Program-made: the position numbers and the translations under genes
Part shown: positions 8,283 to 16,841 of the stretch, in pieces
Layout: every line of letters starts with the position of its first letter
Position numbering within the stretch: position 1 is the first letter of the stretch
Assembly (NCBI GenBank): GCA_038230035.1
Contig: JBBRNX010000017.1
Span: forward strand, 16,067-80,066
Direction of reading: 5' to 3'
Length of the DNA stretch: 64,000 bases
From: Gaiella sp038230035
GTDB lineage: Bacteria; Actinomycetota; Thermoleophilia; Gaiellales; Gaiellaceae
Notes under the pieces: generated by a model
Databases searched by the model: none
Told to the model about the DNA's origin: nothing
The model's input: only the letters and a program-made list of their open reading frames with translations

Positions 8283-8964
8283 GATAGATCGGACACTCCG
8301 CGAGCTTGTGGCAGCGACCCGCTACCCGCCGACGCCGGACGTCGCCGCATACGTCGTCGCGGCGATCCCGCAGAGGCGACAACGTCGTCTCGTCGTCGTC
8401 GCACTCGCCGCAATGGCAATGCTGATCGCCTTGGCAATCGCCTTCGCGGTCCCACCGGCGCGGAGCGCAATTCTCGACTGGCTCGGCTTCGGCCCGATCC
8501 GCATCGAGCACGTGTCGACGCTCCCGCCCGTGCCTGACTCAGCGACGCTAGCGCTAGGACGCGCGGCAACACTCGCAGAGGCGCGACGTGCCATGGGGTT
8601 CCCCATCCTGAGGCTGCCGCGCGAGGCCGACGGCCTCTTCGTCGACAAGCCGGACGGCGAGGTGACGCTTGTCTAAGGAAACCTCCTGCTCACTGAGCTC
8701 CGCGGCCACGGGGTGTACGTGGCGCAGAAGGTAGTCGGCCCCGGAACACATGTCGAAGAGGTCAGGGTCGCGGGCCAACCCGGTCTTTGGCTAGCAGGCA
8801 AACCGCACCTCTTCGCCTATCTCGATCCAGCCGGCGAGTTCCGGACGGGTCGCGTCCGATTGGCCGGGAATACGCTCCTGTGGGAGCATGGGGCTCTCGT
8901 CCTGCGCCTGGAAGGGGCGGGATCGAAGACACAGGCTCTGCGTCTCGCGGCGTCGGTCAGCTAG
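8275..8964 (+). pseudogene. Anti-sigma-like membrane protein interrupted by an in-frame TAA
   Basis: The frame opens with ATG 8275, overlapping the sigma gene by 8 bp, and encodes a short cytoplasmic part, one membrane segment (about residues 39-60, LVVVALAAMAMLIALAIAFAV) and an outer domain. At codon 134 (8674-8676) a TAA interrupts it, and the same frame then continues without any further stop as GNLLLTELRGHGVYVAQKVV... to TAG at 8962-8964. The continuation reads as the missing part of one domain (Gly/Val-rich, ending LRLAASVS), so a single base change such as TAC to TAA is the simplest explanation. TAA cannot encode selenocysteine. Either the gene is broken, giving a 133-residue product, or this is a base-call error. 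Confidence 0.75.
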
Positions 8965-9125
8965 GAGCTCGAACCGGAATGAGCTTCGTCGTCGGGGCGG
9001 GCTGGGTGCGTGCGATGCAAGGACGCAGGGAGCCTCGCTACGAGACGTATCGAGGCGACTGAGGACGCCGCAGTGTGCGTGCACAGCACGTCCCGACGGC
9101 ACAAGGCCTCATTTCGGTTCGAGCT

Positions 9126-9953
9126 CTAGCCCACGACGCGCAGGGTTTGCGTGTCGATGACGAATGCATTCGCGTCGGTCGCGAGCCGCGCGACGAGATG
9201 TGCGCCTCCGTCCGTCAGGTCAAGGGCAGCACTCCAGATCCATTCGTCGGCAACCATCCGCGGCAGATCGACGCAGACCGCGTAGCGCCCGCGCGTGTTG
9301 AGCGCGTGGACGAAAGGCGTCTCGTTGTCGCGCCGGTAGAGCGTGTACACCCATGTTCCGTCGGCGCTCGTGGCACGCGCGACCGGAAAGCCGCGCATCG
9401 TCTGGTCCGCCTCGGACTTGTCCACGATCGTTCGTGGCAGGAGCTTGCCGGTACGGAGATCGAACGCGCGCACCGCATAGCTCGCGTCGGCCGTCGACCG
9501 GTGCTGGATCAGGTACAGCGTCCTCGCATCGGGCGAGAGCGCATCGAAGCCGAAGTCGCCGCGCAGCACGATGGTGCGAACGGGACGCAACGTCGCAGTC
9601 GAGAGAACGACGAACCGGGTTTCGGCGCTCGGCGTCGCGTCGTAGTTCGGCGGCGGGGCGAGTATGAGCCGACGGCCGTCTACCGAAAGCCCACCTGCCG
9701 TGCCGTTGAGCGTCACCGCAGGAATCCCGAACACGCCGGCGACCCGCGCGCGGTGGAGTACGCGGCCGGTGCTGACGCGGACGGCAGTGACATTCGTCGA
9801 GGAGCCAACGGCCTTCGCCGCGTAGCGCACCGTGCCGTCGGGCGCGGTCAGGTTCACCGCGAGACCGGGCCACGGGCCCGCCCCGAACGCCGCCGCTACG
9901 ACCGTCAGCGAGATCACCGCTGCTACGAACCCGATCGACCGACGCCTGCCCAT
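9126..9953 (-). CDS. Secreted beta-propeller-like protein
   Basis: This 275-residue protein has a signal peptide (GRRRSIGFVAAVISLTVVAA, cleavage near GAG) and then repeated strands of a propeller type: VRVSTGRVLHRARVAG, VVLSTATLRPVRTIVL, LSPDARTLYLIQ, AFDLRTGKLLPRTI. No enzyme motif is seen. The start is set at 9953: AGGAGG (9965-9960) lies 6 nt before that ATG, whereas a second in-frame ATG at 9959 directly abuts the AGGAGG and would be too close. The gene faces the sigma array from the opposite strand, with 160 bp of apparently empty sequence (8965-9125) between the two 3' ends. Confidence 0.72.
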   Translation of the reverse strand: MGRRRSIGFVAAVISLTVVAAAFGAGPWPGLAVNLTAPDGTVRYAAKAVGSSTNVTAVRVSTGRVLHRARVAGVFGIPAVTLNGTAGGLSVDGRRLILAPPPNYDATPSAETRFVVLSTATLRPVRTIVLRGDFGFDALSPDARTLYLIQHRSTADASYAVRAFDLRTGKLLPRTIVDKSEADQTMRGFPVARATSADGTWVYTLYRRDNETPFVHALNTRGRYAVCVDLPRMVADEWIWSAALDLTDGGAHLVARLATDANAFVIDTQTLRVVG

Positions 9954-10030
9954 GGTCATCCTCCTACCGTCGCTGTCTTCCGTCTCGCCCCTCATACACC
10001 GCAGCACGTCGAATGGTTCCTGGGGGCGCC

Positions 10031-10036
10031 TATGCT
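10031..10036 (+). promoter_or_regulatory. Leaderless -10 hexamer (TATGCT)
   Basis: TATGCT is followed by 6 nt and the ATG (10043) of the peroxiredoxin-like selenoprotein gene; no Shine-Dalgarno sequence is present. Confidence 0.42.
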
Positions 10037-10042
10037 CCGCTC

Positions 10043-10522
10043 ATGCTCGGCAAGGGAGACGCCGTACCGACCGCCAGCCGCGTCTGGACGCAGCCGCGCG
10101 AAAGCTCTCGCCTGCTTGGAGACGTGCTCGGCGAGACGGCGGGTGACGGTTTCGCCCTCCTCTGCTTCTACCTCTTCGACTGGTCGCCTACCTGAACGAG
10201 CGAAATGCTACTCCTGCGTGACAGGAGAGACGACCTGCGTGCGGCAGGCATCCGCGTTGTCGCGATCTCCCGTGACTCGCCTTGGTCGCACCGCTCCTGG
10301 GCCGAGGCGCTCGGGACGCACGACGCAGTGCCGCTCATCTCCGACTGGGAAGGCGAGGCAACCCGCGCGTTCGGTGTCCAAACCGAAAGCTCGGGGATGC
10401 GCGTGGCGGCGCGCAGCGCGTTCCTGCTCGACGCGGGTACGGTGCGGGCCGCATGGATGCTCGGGACGGAACTGCCGGACATCGACGCGGTGATCGCGGC
10501 CGCTTCATCGCCGTTGCACTAG
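10043..10522 (+). CDS. Peroxiredoxin-like (AhpC/TSA) protein with UGA-encoded selenocysteine at the catalytic position
   Basis: Reading the TGA at 10193-10195 as selenocysteine gives one 159-residue thioredoxin-fold protein. The frame is the same on both sides. Upstream it has MLGKGDAVPTASRVWTQ and the strand FALLCFYLFDWSPT; then U51; then TSEMLLLRDRR, the helix behind the peroxidatic cysteine in AhpE/BCP-type peroxiredoxins (S/T-x-x-C-x-x-E-L/M). Downstream come VVAISRDSPWSHRSW, the pre-Arg segment RVAARSAFLLD and a C-terminal helix. There is no cysteine after U51, so a 1-Sec mechanism using an external thiol is likely. A hairpin suited to a bacterial SECIS follows the UGA. Standard gene calling would miss the first third and start at ATG 10205. 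The alternative is a Cys-to-stop mutation, which the second UGA/Sec gene in this window makes unlikely. Confidence 0.8.
10211..10227 (+). promoter_or_regulatory. Candidate bacterial SECIS hairpin
   Basis: CTCCTG (10211-10216) pairs perfectly with CAGGAG (10222-10227) around the loop CGTGA. The loop begins 21 nt after the UGA at 10193-10195, inside the range known for bacterial SECIS elements (about 16-37 nt), and has a G among its first two bases. It lies in coding sequence, as bacterial SECIS elements do. Confidence 0.6.
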
Positions 10523-12042
10523 CCGTCTTCGCGGTCTGCGCGGTTCTCGCGACCTGGCCGGCGTCGCGGCATGTAAACGACCACTACATCGCCGGCTCGG
10601 CGCCCGGCTACAGCGAGCAGTCGGGCGGCGACTACCTCCAGCTCGTCTGGAACTTCTGGCTGCCGGGGCATCAGCTTCAGCACGGACGGGCGCCGTGGCT
10701 CGATCCGTACTCCTTCCAGCCTGAGTCCCCCGTTCGCCCGACGCTCCAGGGCCTCGTGTTCAGCATGCCGTTCTGGCCGCTCGAGCGCGCCTTCGGACCG
10801 GCGTGGGCGTATGACCTGATGCTGTTGGCGGCGTTCCTCGCCTCCGGCGGCTTCACCTGTTGGTGGCTGCGGTCGCTCGGGCTGGCACGCGCGCCGGCTC
10901 TGCTCGGCGGAATCGTCTTCGCGCTTGCGCCCTACCGCCTGCAGCAGAGCACAGGTCATCTCCTCGGCTGGATCTCGTTCCTCCTGCCGGCGATGCTGCT
11001 GGCGCTCGAGCGGCGGCGCTACGTGCTGGCCGCGCTGGCGCTGGCGGCTATCCCGCTCTCCGGGCAGGTGCATCTGGCACTCGGCGCAATCCCGCTCTAC
11101 ATCGCGTACTCCTGGGTGCGGCTACCGCGCTGGCGCCCGCGCCTCCTCGGGTTGGCCGGCGCCGCTATCGCGATCGCAGCGGGAGAGCTGGTCCAGCACG
11201 CCGTCATCGCGACGTCGATCGTCTCGGGTGGTCGCTCAATCGGCTCCGTCTCGCACTACTCGGCGACGCTCTCCGACTTCGTCACCCGGTCAAACGGGAA
11301 CGGCGTCGAGCGGTTCGTTTTCATCGGCTGGGTGACACCGCTTGTCGCACTCGCCGGCCTGGTCGTGGCGCGGCGCAAGCTCGGGCGGCCGACCGCCGTG
11401 TTTCTCGGAGCGGCGGCGCTGATCCCGATGCTGCTCGCACTCGGAACGCACTTTCCAGGGTACGCGACGCTGTGGCACGCGCTGCCACCGCTTCGCTACC
11501 CGAGAGTCCCTGAGCGGCTGATGCCGATCGCATGCCTGATGCTCGCCGTGCTCGTCGCACTTGCCGCCTCGCGGCTACGCCATGCAGCGCTCGTCGCATT
11601 GCTTGCGGTCGGGCTGGTCGCCGATCTCCGCGTCGAGATCTTCGGCGCGCAGAAGGCGTACACGAGCGACGCCGCCTACGCTGCGCTCCGCGAGCCTGGC
11701 CGCCTCGTCGAACTGCCGATCTTCCGGCCGGACATCGACCTCGGCAGCACCTATCTCGCGTACGCGATCCAGTCCCCGCGCGAGCGGCCCGAAGGGTACT
11801 CAACGACCGCGGTCCAAGCGGCCGACGGCTGGGCGAAGCGCCACCACGACCTCTCGTGCGGCGTCGGCGACGTGCCGACCTACGTGCGCTACGTCGCAGT
11901 CCATCGCGGCGTCTACACACGCGCGGGCTACGTCGGTGATCGCTGTGCGCGCGCGGCCGAGGCAATGCTCCGCAGGCAGGGATTCCGCGTGCTCGCACGC
12001 TCAGGCCCGATCACGATGTGGCAGGCGCCGTGGGGACCCTGA
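10453..12042 (+). CDS. Polytopic membrane protein, possible GT-C-type glycosyltransferase
   Basis: This 529-residue protein has about ten or more membrane segments, beginning with FIAVALAVFAVCAVLATW and including LMLLAAFLASGGFTCWWL, AALIPMLLALG and LMLAVLVALAA. The large first outer loop carries GGDYLQLVWNFWLPGHQLQ and DPYSFQPE, acidic patches of the sort found in GT-C glycosyltransferases and YfhO-like proteins; the C-terminal 130 residues form a soluble domain. No family can be named with confidence. ATG 10453 is the only conventional start near the membrane segment and overlaps the selenoprotein gene by 70 bp; a later non-ATG start is possible. No terminator is seen directly after it. Confidence 0.68.
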   Translation: MDARDGTAGHRRGDRGRFIAVALAVFAVCAVLATWPASRHVNDHYIAGSAPGYSEQSGGDYLQLVWNFWLPGHQLQHGRAPWLDPYSFQPESPVRPTLQGLVFSMPFWPLERAFGPAWAYDLMLLAAFLASGGFTCWWLRSLGLARAPALLGGIVFALAPYRLQQSTGHLLGWISFLLPAMLLALERRRYVLAALALAAIPLSGQVHLALGAIPLYIAYSWVRLPRWRPRLLGLAGAAIAIAAGELVQHAVIATSIVSGGRSIGSVSHYSATLSDFVTRSNGNGVERFVFIGWVTPLVALAGLVVARRKLGRPTAVFLGAAALIPMLLALGTHFPGYATLWHALPPLRYPRVPERLMPIACLMLAVLVALAASRLRHAALVALLAVGLVADLRVEIFGAQKAYTSDAAYAALREPGRLVELPIFRPDIDLGSTYLAYAIQSPRERPEGYSTTAVQAADGWAKRHHDLSCGVGDVPTYVRYVAVHRGVYTRAGYVGDRCARAAEAMLRRQGFRVLARSGPITMWQAPWGP

Positions 12043-12261
12043 CCCGTTACATCGAATCTCGTTAGCAGCGGCAAGTGAGTTGCAGTGATCGGGCCGTCCA
12101 TCGTAGCCCTGATCACAGCGGGACGCGTGGCCCGGATGTCTACTTTCCCATCGCGTGGTTCGGAGATGCTCTGAAGAGGGATTTTTGCCCCGTCGTGCGA
12201 CTCGTGCCAGTCACGAGGACAACACCTCAACGTTGCTTTGCGACATCCACGTGGCGCGCTT

Positions 12262-12309
12262 GAGCCGTCTGGCTCGCGGGGTGTCGGGCCGCAAGGCCCG
12301 ACACCCCGC
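12262..12309 (-). terminator. Tandem hairpins behind the cupin gene
   Basis: A perfect 15-bp inverted repeat (12276-12290 with 12295-12309) closes on the tetraloop GCAA; a second hairpin of 5 bp (12262-12266 with 12271-12275) abuts it. They lie 10 bp past the cupin stop and about 230 bp past the membrane-protein stop, so they may end transcription from both sides. There is no T-run. Confidence 0.6.
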
Positions 12310-12318
12310 AATGCTCGG

Positions 12319-12822
12319 TCAGAAGTTGCAGTATGGACCGGGCGCGTCGACCTCACTCCGGAAGGGAGCTCCGACCGGCGCGATCGCGACGGTCACATCC
12401 TGGGCGACAGCGTTCGTCTGGTTGAAGCCGATGTGGCCCATGCCGGTGTCGACATACCCCTGGCCTGCGGAGACGACGTGAGGCGTGCAGGTCGGGTCGT
12501 CGCGTTCGTAGAACGTCAGCTGCCCCTGGGTGACCGTGATGAACACAGGCCCTGGATGGGTGTGCCAGCCGGTTGTGGCGCCGGGCTGGTAGTCGTGCCG
12601 TTGCACGACCACGTCGGTCGGCTCCTTGGTTTTCGCCTTGAAGTCGATCGAAGACGTCGGGCTTGTCTTCAGGTCGTAGCTCGCGTAGCTGCCACGAGCC
12701 AGCAACGTCGCGGTCACGCCGCTGGCCGGCGAGGCCAGCGTGATCGCCGCAAACGCGGCGAGCGCGACGAGCGCCGCCGCGGCGATGGCCGTGAGCAGGG
12801 TCATCCTCCGTTTTGCGGTCAT
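12319..12822 (-). CDS. Secreted cupin-domain protein
   Basis: This 167-residue protein has a signal peptide or anchor (residues 5-30, ending around TLASPASG) and a single cupin barrel. The metal-binding motif 1 is visible as GWHTHPGPVFITVTQGQLTFY (GxHxHP...G form, with the E of the consensus replaced further on), and motif 2 as GYVDTGMGHIGFNQT. Cupins of this kind bind a metal but can be enzymes or sensors; no substrate can be inferred. ATG 12822 is favoured over GTG 12831 because AGAGAGG stands 8 nt before it. It follows the DUF4242 gene by 5 bp in one operon and is closed by a strong hairpin. Confidence 0.78.
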   Translation of the reverse strand: MTAKRRMTLLTAIAAAALVALAAFAAITLASPASGVTATLLARGSYASYDLKTSPTSSIDFKAKTKEPTDVVVQRHDYQPGATTGWHTHPGPVFITVTQGQLTFYERDDPTCTPHVVSAGQGYVDTGMGHIGFNQTNAVAQDVTVAIAPVGAPFRSEVDAPGPYCNF

Positions 12823-12827
12823 CTCCT

Positions 12828-13097
12828 TCACCTCTCTCTTGTCGATGGCTCCGCCTCGACGATGCGAATCGGATCGAGCCCGGCGCGTTCTGCAGTCAGC
12901 GCGGCGTCTCGACCGGTCGGCGCGTCGAAGACGAAGAAGCAGATCTCGTCTTCGGGAACGAAGATCGAGTGGTCAAAGCGGACCGGTGTCCGCTCCCGTG
13001 TCAACTCCTCGGCGACCGCACGAGCCCGGCGCTCGCGGGAGGCGCGCTCTCCGGCACTGCCGCGGGCAAGGTACGTTTCGACGAGGAAGCTCGGCAC
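12828..13097 (-). CDS. DUF4242 (SCO4226-like) small protein
   Basis: This 89-residue protein starts PSFLVETYLARG and contains FDHSIFVPEDEICFFVFDAP, the hallmark of the DUF4242 family, small ferredoxin-fold dimers; one member (SCO4226 of Streptomyces) binds nickel. It ends shortly after AGLDPIRIVEAE. The nickel role is not established for this copy. It starts with GTG 13097, 7 nt behind a TAGCGT hexamer, and lies 5 bp before the cupin gene in the same direction, so the two are probably co-expressed. Confidence 0.78.
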   Translation of the reverse strand: MPSFLVETYLARGSAGERASRERRARAVAEELTRERTPVRFDHSIFVPEDEICFFVFDAPTGRDAALTAERAGLDPIRIVEAEPSTRER

Positions 13098-13104
13098 CCG
13101 GTCG

Positions 13105-13110
13105 ACGCTA
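13105..13110 (-). promoter_or_regulatory. Leaderless -10 hexamer (TAGCGT)
   Basis: TAGCGT is followed by 7 nt and the GTG start of the DUF4242 gene at 13097. No Shine-Dalgarno sequence is present. Confidence 0.35.
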
Positions 13111-13177
13111 CGGCGGCGGCTCTCTGTCGGATAGGTAAGAACCTCGCGTCTTTACCCGCGAAGAGTGCTTGGTCGAG

Positions 13178-15899
13178 TCAGGCGAACACGCGCGCCAGCT
13201 CCGTGCGCGAACGTACGCCGAGCTTCGCGTAGATCCGGGTCAGGTGGCCGGCCACCGTCCTCTCCGTGAGGAACAACTCGCGAGCGACCTCGCGGTTTGT
13301 CCGGCCGGCGGCAACGAGCACGGCGACACGGCGCTCCGCGGCGGACAGGCCGTCGCTGCGCGTCCGCCCACCGATCTTGTCAAGCTCGGCAGCCGATCGC
13401 TCGCTCCACGTCACCGCTCCTAGTCGCTGGAACCCCTCGCGCGCGGCTTCGATCGCCTCGCGGGCGGCGCGCTTCCGTTGCCGCCGCCGCTCAACCGCGC
13501 CGACGGCGAGCAGCGCCCGGGCCTGCCCGAACGGATCGCCGGCGGCCTCGTGCATCCGCACCGCTTCGCCGAGCAGCGCGGACGCGCAGTCGATCACTCC
13601 CTCGGCAGCGGCGACGAGCCCGCGGCAGCGGGTGACGTTGGCGAGCACACGTGGGCGATCGAGGCGAAGCGCGTCGGCCTCCCAGCGGTCGAGCAGGTGG
13701 ACCGCGTCGGCGATCCGACCGAGCTCGAGCAGCGCCTCCGCGTAGTCGCCCGTCCAGGGCCTCTGCGACGGCTCCCCCCACCCCAATCTCGCTGCCTCGC
13801 GATCGGCCCGCTCGAGCCAGAGCTCCGCGCCAGCCGGATCGCCGCCCCAGAGCGCGACGAGCCCCGGGGACCGCGCGCAGTAACGGCGGATCGAATCCGA
13901 TCTGCGTCTCGCACAACTCCAGCCCGCGCGCAGCCTCCGCCAGCGCCAGGTCGAACTGACCACGATGGACCGCGACCCACGAGCTCGGGATGTAGTCCTG
14001 GTTCTTCTCCAGCCCGTACTGGAGCGAGACATCGCGAGCCTGCTGGGCGTGCGCGGCCGCGACATCCCAACGACCACTCCACAACTCGACCCACGCAAGG
14101 GTCCAGCTGAGATCGGCGGCATGCAGCTCGTCGCGTTCGCTCCAGCGCGCACGCTCACCCTCGAGGAGGGCGCGATCCTCGTCCAGCCTCCCGGCGTTCG
14201 TCAGGATCCACCCGTCCTGCCGGTTCACTTCCCTCCGCATCTCCTCGTCTCCCGCGCAAGTCGCGAGCTCGCGCATGCGCGTGATCTCCCGCGGCACGTC
14301 GTCGGCACCAATCACGGAGCCAAGCCACACCCGCACAGACAGCGCCGCGAACCGCAGCGTGTTGTCTCCTAGCTCGTCGGCGATCGAAAGTGCGATCCGG
14401 CCTTCCTCGCGCGCCCCGGCAAGGCCGCGTCTGAACCTCGTCGCCGCCGAAAGCCTGATGTGAATTCGGGCGCGGAGATCCTTGCGCTCGCCGCATTCCG
14501 CAAGTGCCTCCTCGAGCAGCGGCACTGCGAGGTCGTCGACCTCGATGTCGGCTAGCAGCATCAGTGCCTCCGCGCGCGGCGGGCCACTCCGCGCCTCCTC
14601 GAGAACCTCCGCTGCCATCGACCGTGCCCGCGTCCATTCGCCGGCCGCGAGCTGTGCGCGGGAAGCAGCCAGCTTCCGACGGCGACGTTCGTCCGTCGCT
14701 CCGGAAGGTGTTAGCCGCAGTGCGTGCTCGCAAAGCTCCGCTGCGAGCGCCGCAGCGCCGCGTTCCCCGGCACGCCGCGCCGCCGTGTCCAGCGAGCGGG
14801 CGACCCTGACGTCGGGCTCGTCCTGCGCAAGCGCGAGGTGGCGCGCGCGGGCGAGTGGATCATCTGCTGCCCGGGCGATCCGCGCGTGAACTGACCGGCG
14901 CTTCTCGCCAAGCTCGCGGTACGCGACGGACGAGAGCAGCGGATGCGTGAAGCAGATGGTCTCGCCGTCGCGCTCGACGACCCGAGCGCGGAGCGCGGGC
15001 CCCAACGCGGCTGCAGAGACGCCGGCACGCCGCAGCATGGGGTTAGAAGGAGCACCGAGCGCCGCAACCAGCCCCAGTGCGTCGCGCGTGCGGCTCGGCA
15101 AGCGGGCGATCCGGGCGCCGAGGAGCTGCTCGACGTTCTCCGGGAGCGGCAAGGGCTCGAGCGGATCGAGCTCGCGGTCGAGACTGCCAACGAGCTCCAG
15201 AGCGTAGAGCGGATTGCCGCCGGACCATTCGTGGACGCGCAGGAGCGTCTGGCGCGCAATCGGGCGGCCGGTTCGACCAAGAAGAAGCCGGTGCAGCGCG
15301 CCGACGCTCAGTGGCCCGATGCGCAGGCGCTCGATGACCGTACCCCCGAGTGCAAGCTGGAGGCCGTCGGGTGCTGCCACTTCGCCACGCCTCTGTGCAA
15401 GCAGCACACCTACTCGTGCATCGTCGACCCTCCGGAGCGCGAACGACAGCGCTGAGGTCGATGCGCGGTCGAACCACTGGACGTCGTCGATTGCTATGAG
15501 AACGGGCCCCGCCTCGGCAAGCATCTCCAGCGCGTCGTGCAGCCCGCCGCCGATCGCCCTCGGATTCGCATCGGCATCCCGACCGTCCTCCAGGAGAAGC
15601 GCCACCTCGAGCGCCCGACGCCTCGGCGGAGACAGCCCGGGCAGCACGTCGTCCAGGACAGGCGCAAGCAGATCGCCGAGCCCCGCATACGCGAGCCCAC
15701 GCTCGGCCTCCGCCGGGCGCGACGATAGGACCTGCAGCCCGAGGACACGTCCCCGCTCGACGCCGGCGAGCCACAGGGTGGACTTGCCGATCCCGGCGAT
15801 CCCCTCGAGCAAGAGCGCCGAGAACCCCTCCTTCAACTCCCCAAGAAAGCGGTCGAGCGCGGAGAGCTCGTCCTCTCTACCGACAACCATGCCCGTCAT
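13178..15899 (-). pseudogene. LuxR-family ATP-dependent regulator (LAL type) with a 1-bp frameshift
   Basis: Together the two frames encode a regulator of about 905 residues. An N-terminal STAND-type ATPase has a Walker A motif GIAGIGKST (about residue 36) and Walker B VLIAIDDVQW; TPR-like helices follow; the C-terminus is a LuxR helix-turn-helix (LSAAERRVAVLVAAGRTNREV, TERTVAGHLTRIYAKLGV). The frames meet at 13862-13869, where the sequence reads CCCCGGGG: before it the protein runs ...DPPLLRAVPG, after it the other frame gives LVALWGGDPAGAELW. Removing one base restores a continuous protein. Without that the product ends at 13491 as an 803-residue chain lacking DNA-binding. ATG 15899 is taken as start; ATG 15890 is possible. 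Confidence 0.8.
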
Positions 15900-16031
15900 G
15901 ACACCACTCGGCAATCGTTGCGCGCGCCGTCGACTCAGGCAAGTACGGGAGGTAATCACGCACGGGAATGGGCATCAAAAGCGTCCCGAAAGCCCATGAA
16001 TAGAGAACTTCCAGAGCGTTGTCGCGGTCGT

Positions 16032-16811
16032 CTACATGCCCATCGCGTGATACCCGGAGTCGACGTAGAGCGTCGTCCCGGTCACGTTCTTCGCATCGTC
16101 CGAGAGAAGGTACGCCGCTGCGGCGCCGCAGTCGTCGGACTCGATGTGCCGATGGAGCGGCGCACGCAGCTCGAACATCTCCTCCATCGTCGTGAAGCCG
16201 GCTATCGAACGCGCCGCCAGTGTGCGCACCGGCCCGGCGGAGATCGCGTTCACGCGGATCGCCTTCTGCCCGAGATCCCACGCGAGGTAGCGGACCGACG
16301 CGTCGAGCGTCGCCTTCGCAACGCCCATCACGTTGTAGTGCGGGACGGCGCGGACACCGCCGAGGTAGGTCATCGTCACGATCGAGCCGGCGCCGCGGGA
16401 TTCCATCAGCGGCTCCGCTGCACGCGCACAGGCAACGAGCGAATACGCGGAGACGTCGAGCGCCATCCAGAAACGGTCGCGCGGCGTGTCGGTGAATCGC
16501 CCTTCGAGATCCTCGGCGGCGGCGTACGCAACCGAGTGGACGAGGATGTCGAGGCCGCCGCCGAACGCCTCACCTGTCTCGGCGAAAACGCGGGCGACAT
16601 CCTCGTCGGAGCGAACATCGCAGGCGGTGACGAGCTTTGCGTCGACGGATTCCGCGAGCTCGCGGACGGTCTTCTCGATCCGCTCGCCTTGGAACGTGAA
16701 CGCGAGCTCGGCACCCTCCTCGTGCAGCCGCTTGGCAATCGCCCAGGCGATCGAGCGCCGGTTCGCAACGCCGAGCACGAGCGCCTGCTTCCCTGCGAAC
16801 CGGCCGAGCAT
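16032..16811 (-). CDS. fabI: Enoyl-[acyl-carrier-protein] reductase (NADH) FabI
   Basis: This 259-residue protein is a full-length FabI, which reduces the trans-2 double bond of enoyl-ACP in the last step of each fatty-acid elongation cycle. It has the FabI-type nucleotide-binding start LVLGVANRRSIAWAIA, the stretch DILVHSVAYA, and the catalytic Tyr/Lys pair in YNVMGVAK (about residues 158-165), with the six-residue spacing that separates FabI from ordinary SDRs. The C-terminus ends GTTLYVDSGYHAMGM, as is typical. ATG 16811 lies 6 nt behind TAGGAT and has no Shine-Dalgarno sequence. It diverges from the Rsm22-like gene with a 30-bp gap. It is a single gene, not joined to other fab genes here. 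Confidence 0.95.
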   Translation of the reverse strand: MLGRFAGKQALVLGVANRRSIAWAIAKRLHEEGAELAFTFQGERIEKTVRELAESVDAKLVTACDVRSDEDVARVFAETGEAFGGGLDILVHSVAYAAAEDLEGRFTDTPRDRFWMALDVSAYSLVACARAAEPLMESRGAGSIVTMTYLGGVRAVPHYNVMGVAKATLDASVRYLAWDLGQKAIRVNAISAGPVRTLAARSIAGFTTMEEMFELRAPLHRHIESDDCGAAAAYLLSDDAKNVTGTTLYVDSGYHAMGM

Positions 16812-16817
16812 GCGGCG

Positions 16818-16823
16818 ATCCTA
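16818..16823 (-). promoter_or_regulatory. Leaderless -10 hexamer (TAGGAT) for fabI
   Basis: TAGGAT is followed by 6 nt and the fabI ATG at 16811. It lies back to back with a plus-strand -10 at 16829-16834. Confidence 0.5.
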
Positions 16824-16828
16824 CTCAG

Positions 16829-16834
16829 TAGTCT
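16829..16834 (+). promoter_or_regulatory. Leaderless -10 hexamer (TAGTCT) for the Rsm22-like gene
   Basis: TAGTCT is followed by 7 nt and TTG 16842. It helps choose this start, since no Shine-Dalgarno sequence is present. Confidence 0.42.
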
Positions 16835-16841
16835 CGTCTGC

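Noticed and set aside
8674..8676. TAA in the anti-sigma-like gene as a recoded codon
   Set aside because: TAA is not used for selenocysteine or pyrrolysine in bacteria; nonsense change or base error is simpler.
10205..10522. A short separate gene starting at ATG 10205
   Set aside because: It would lack the first two strands and the active-site motif of the fold; the frame is continuous with 10043 through the UGA.
12043..12318. A small gene (about 12075-12263) in the longest gap
   Set aside because: No ribosome binding site, no recognisable sequence features, and composition like non-coding DNA; only the hairpin pair at its end is supported.
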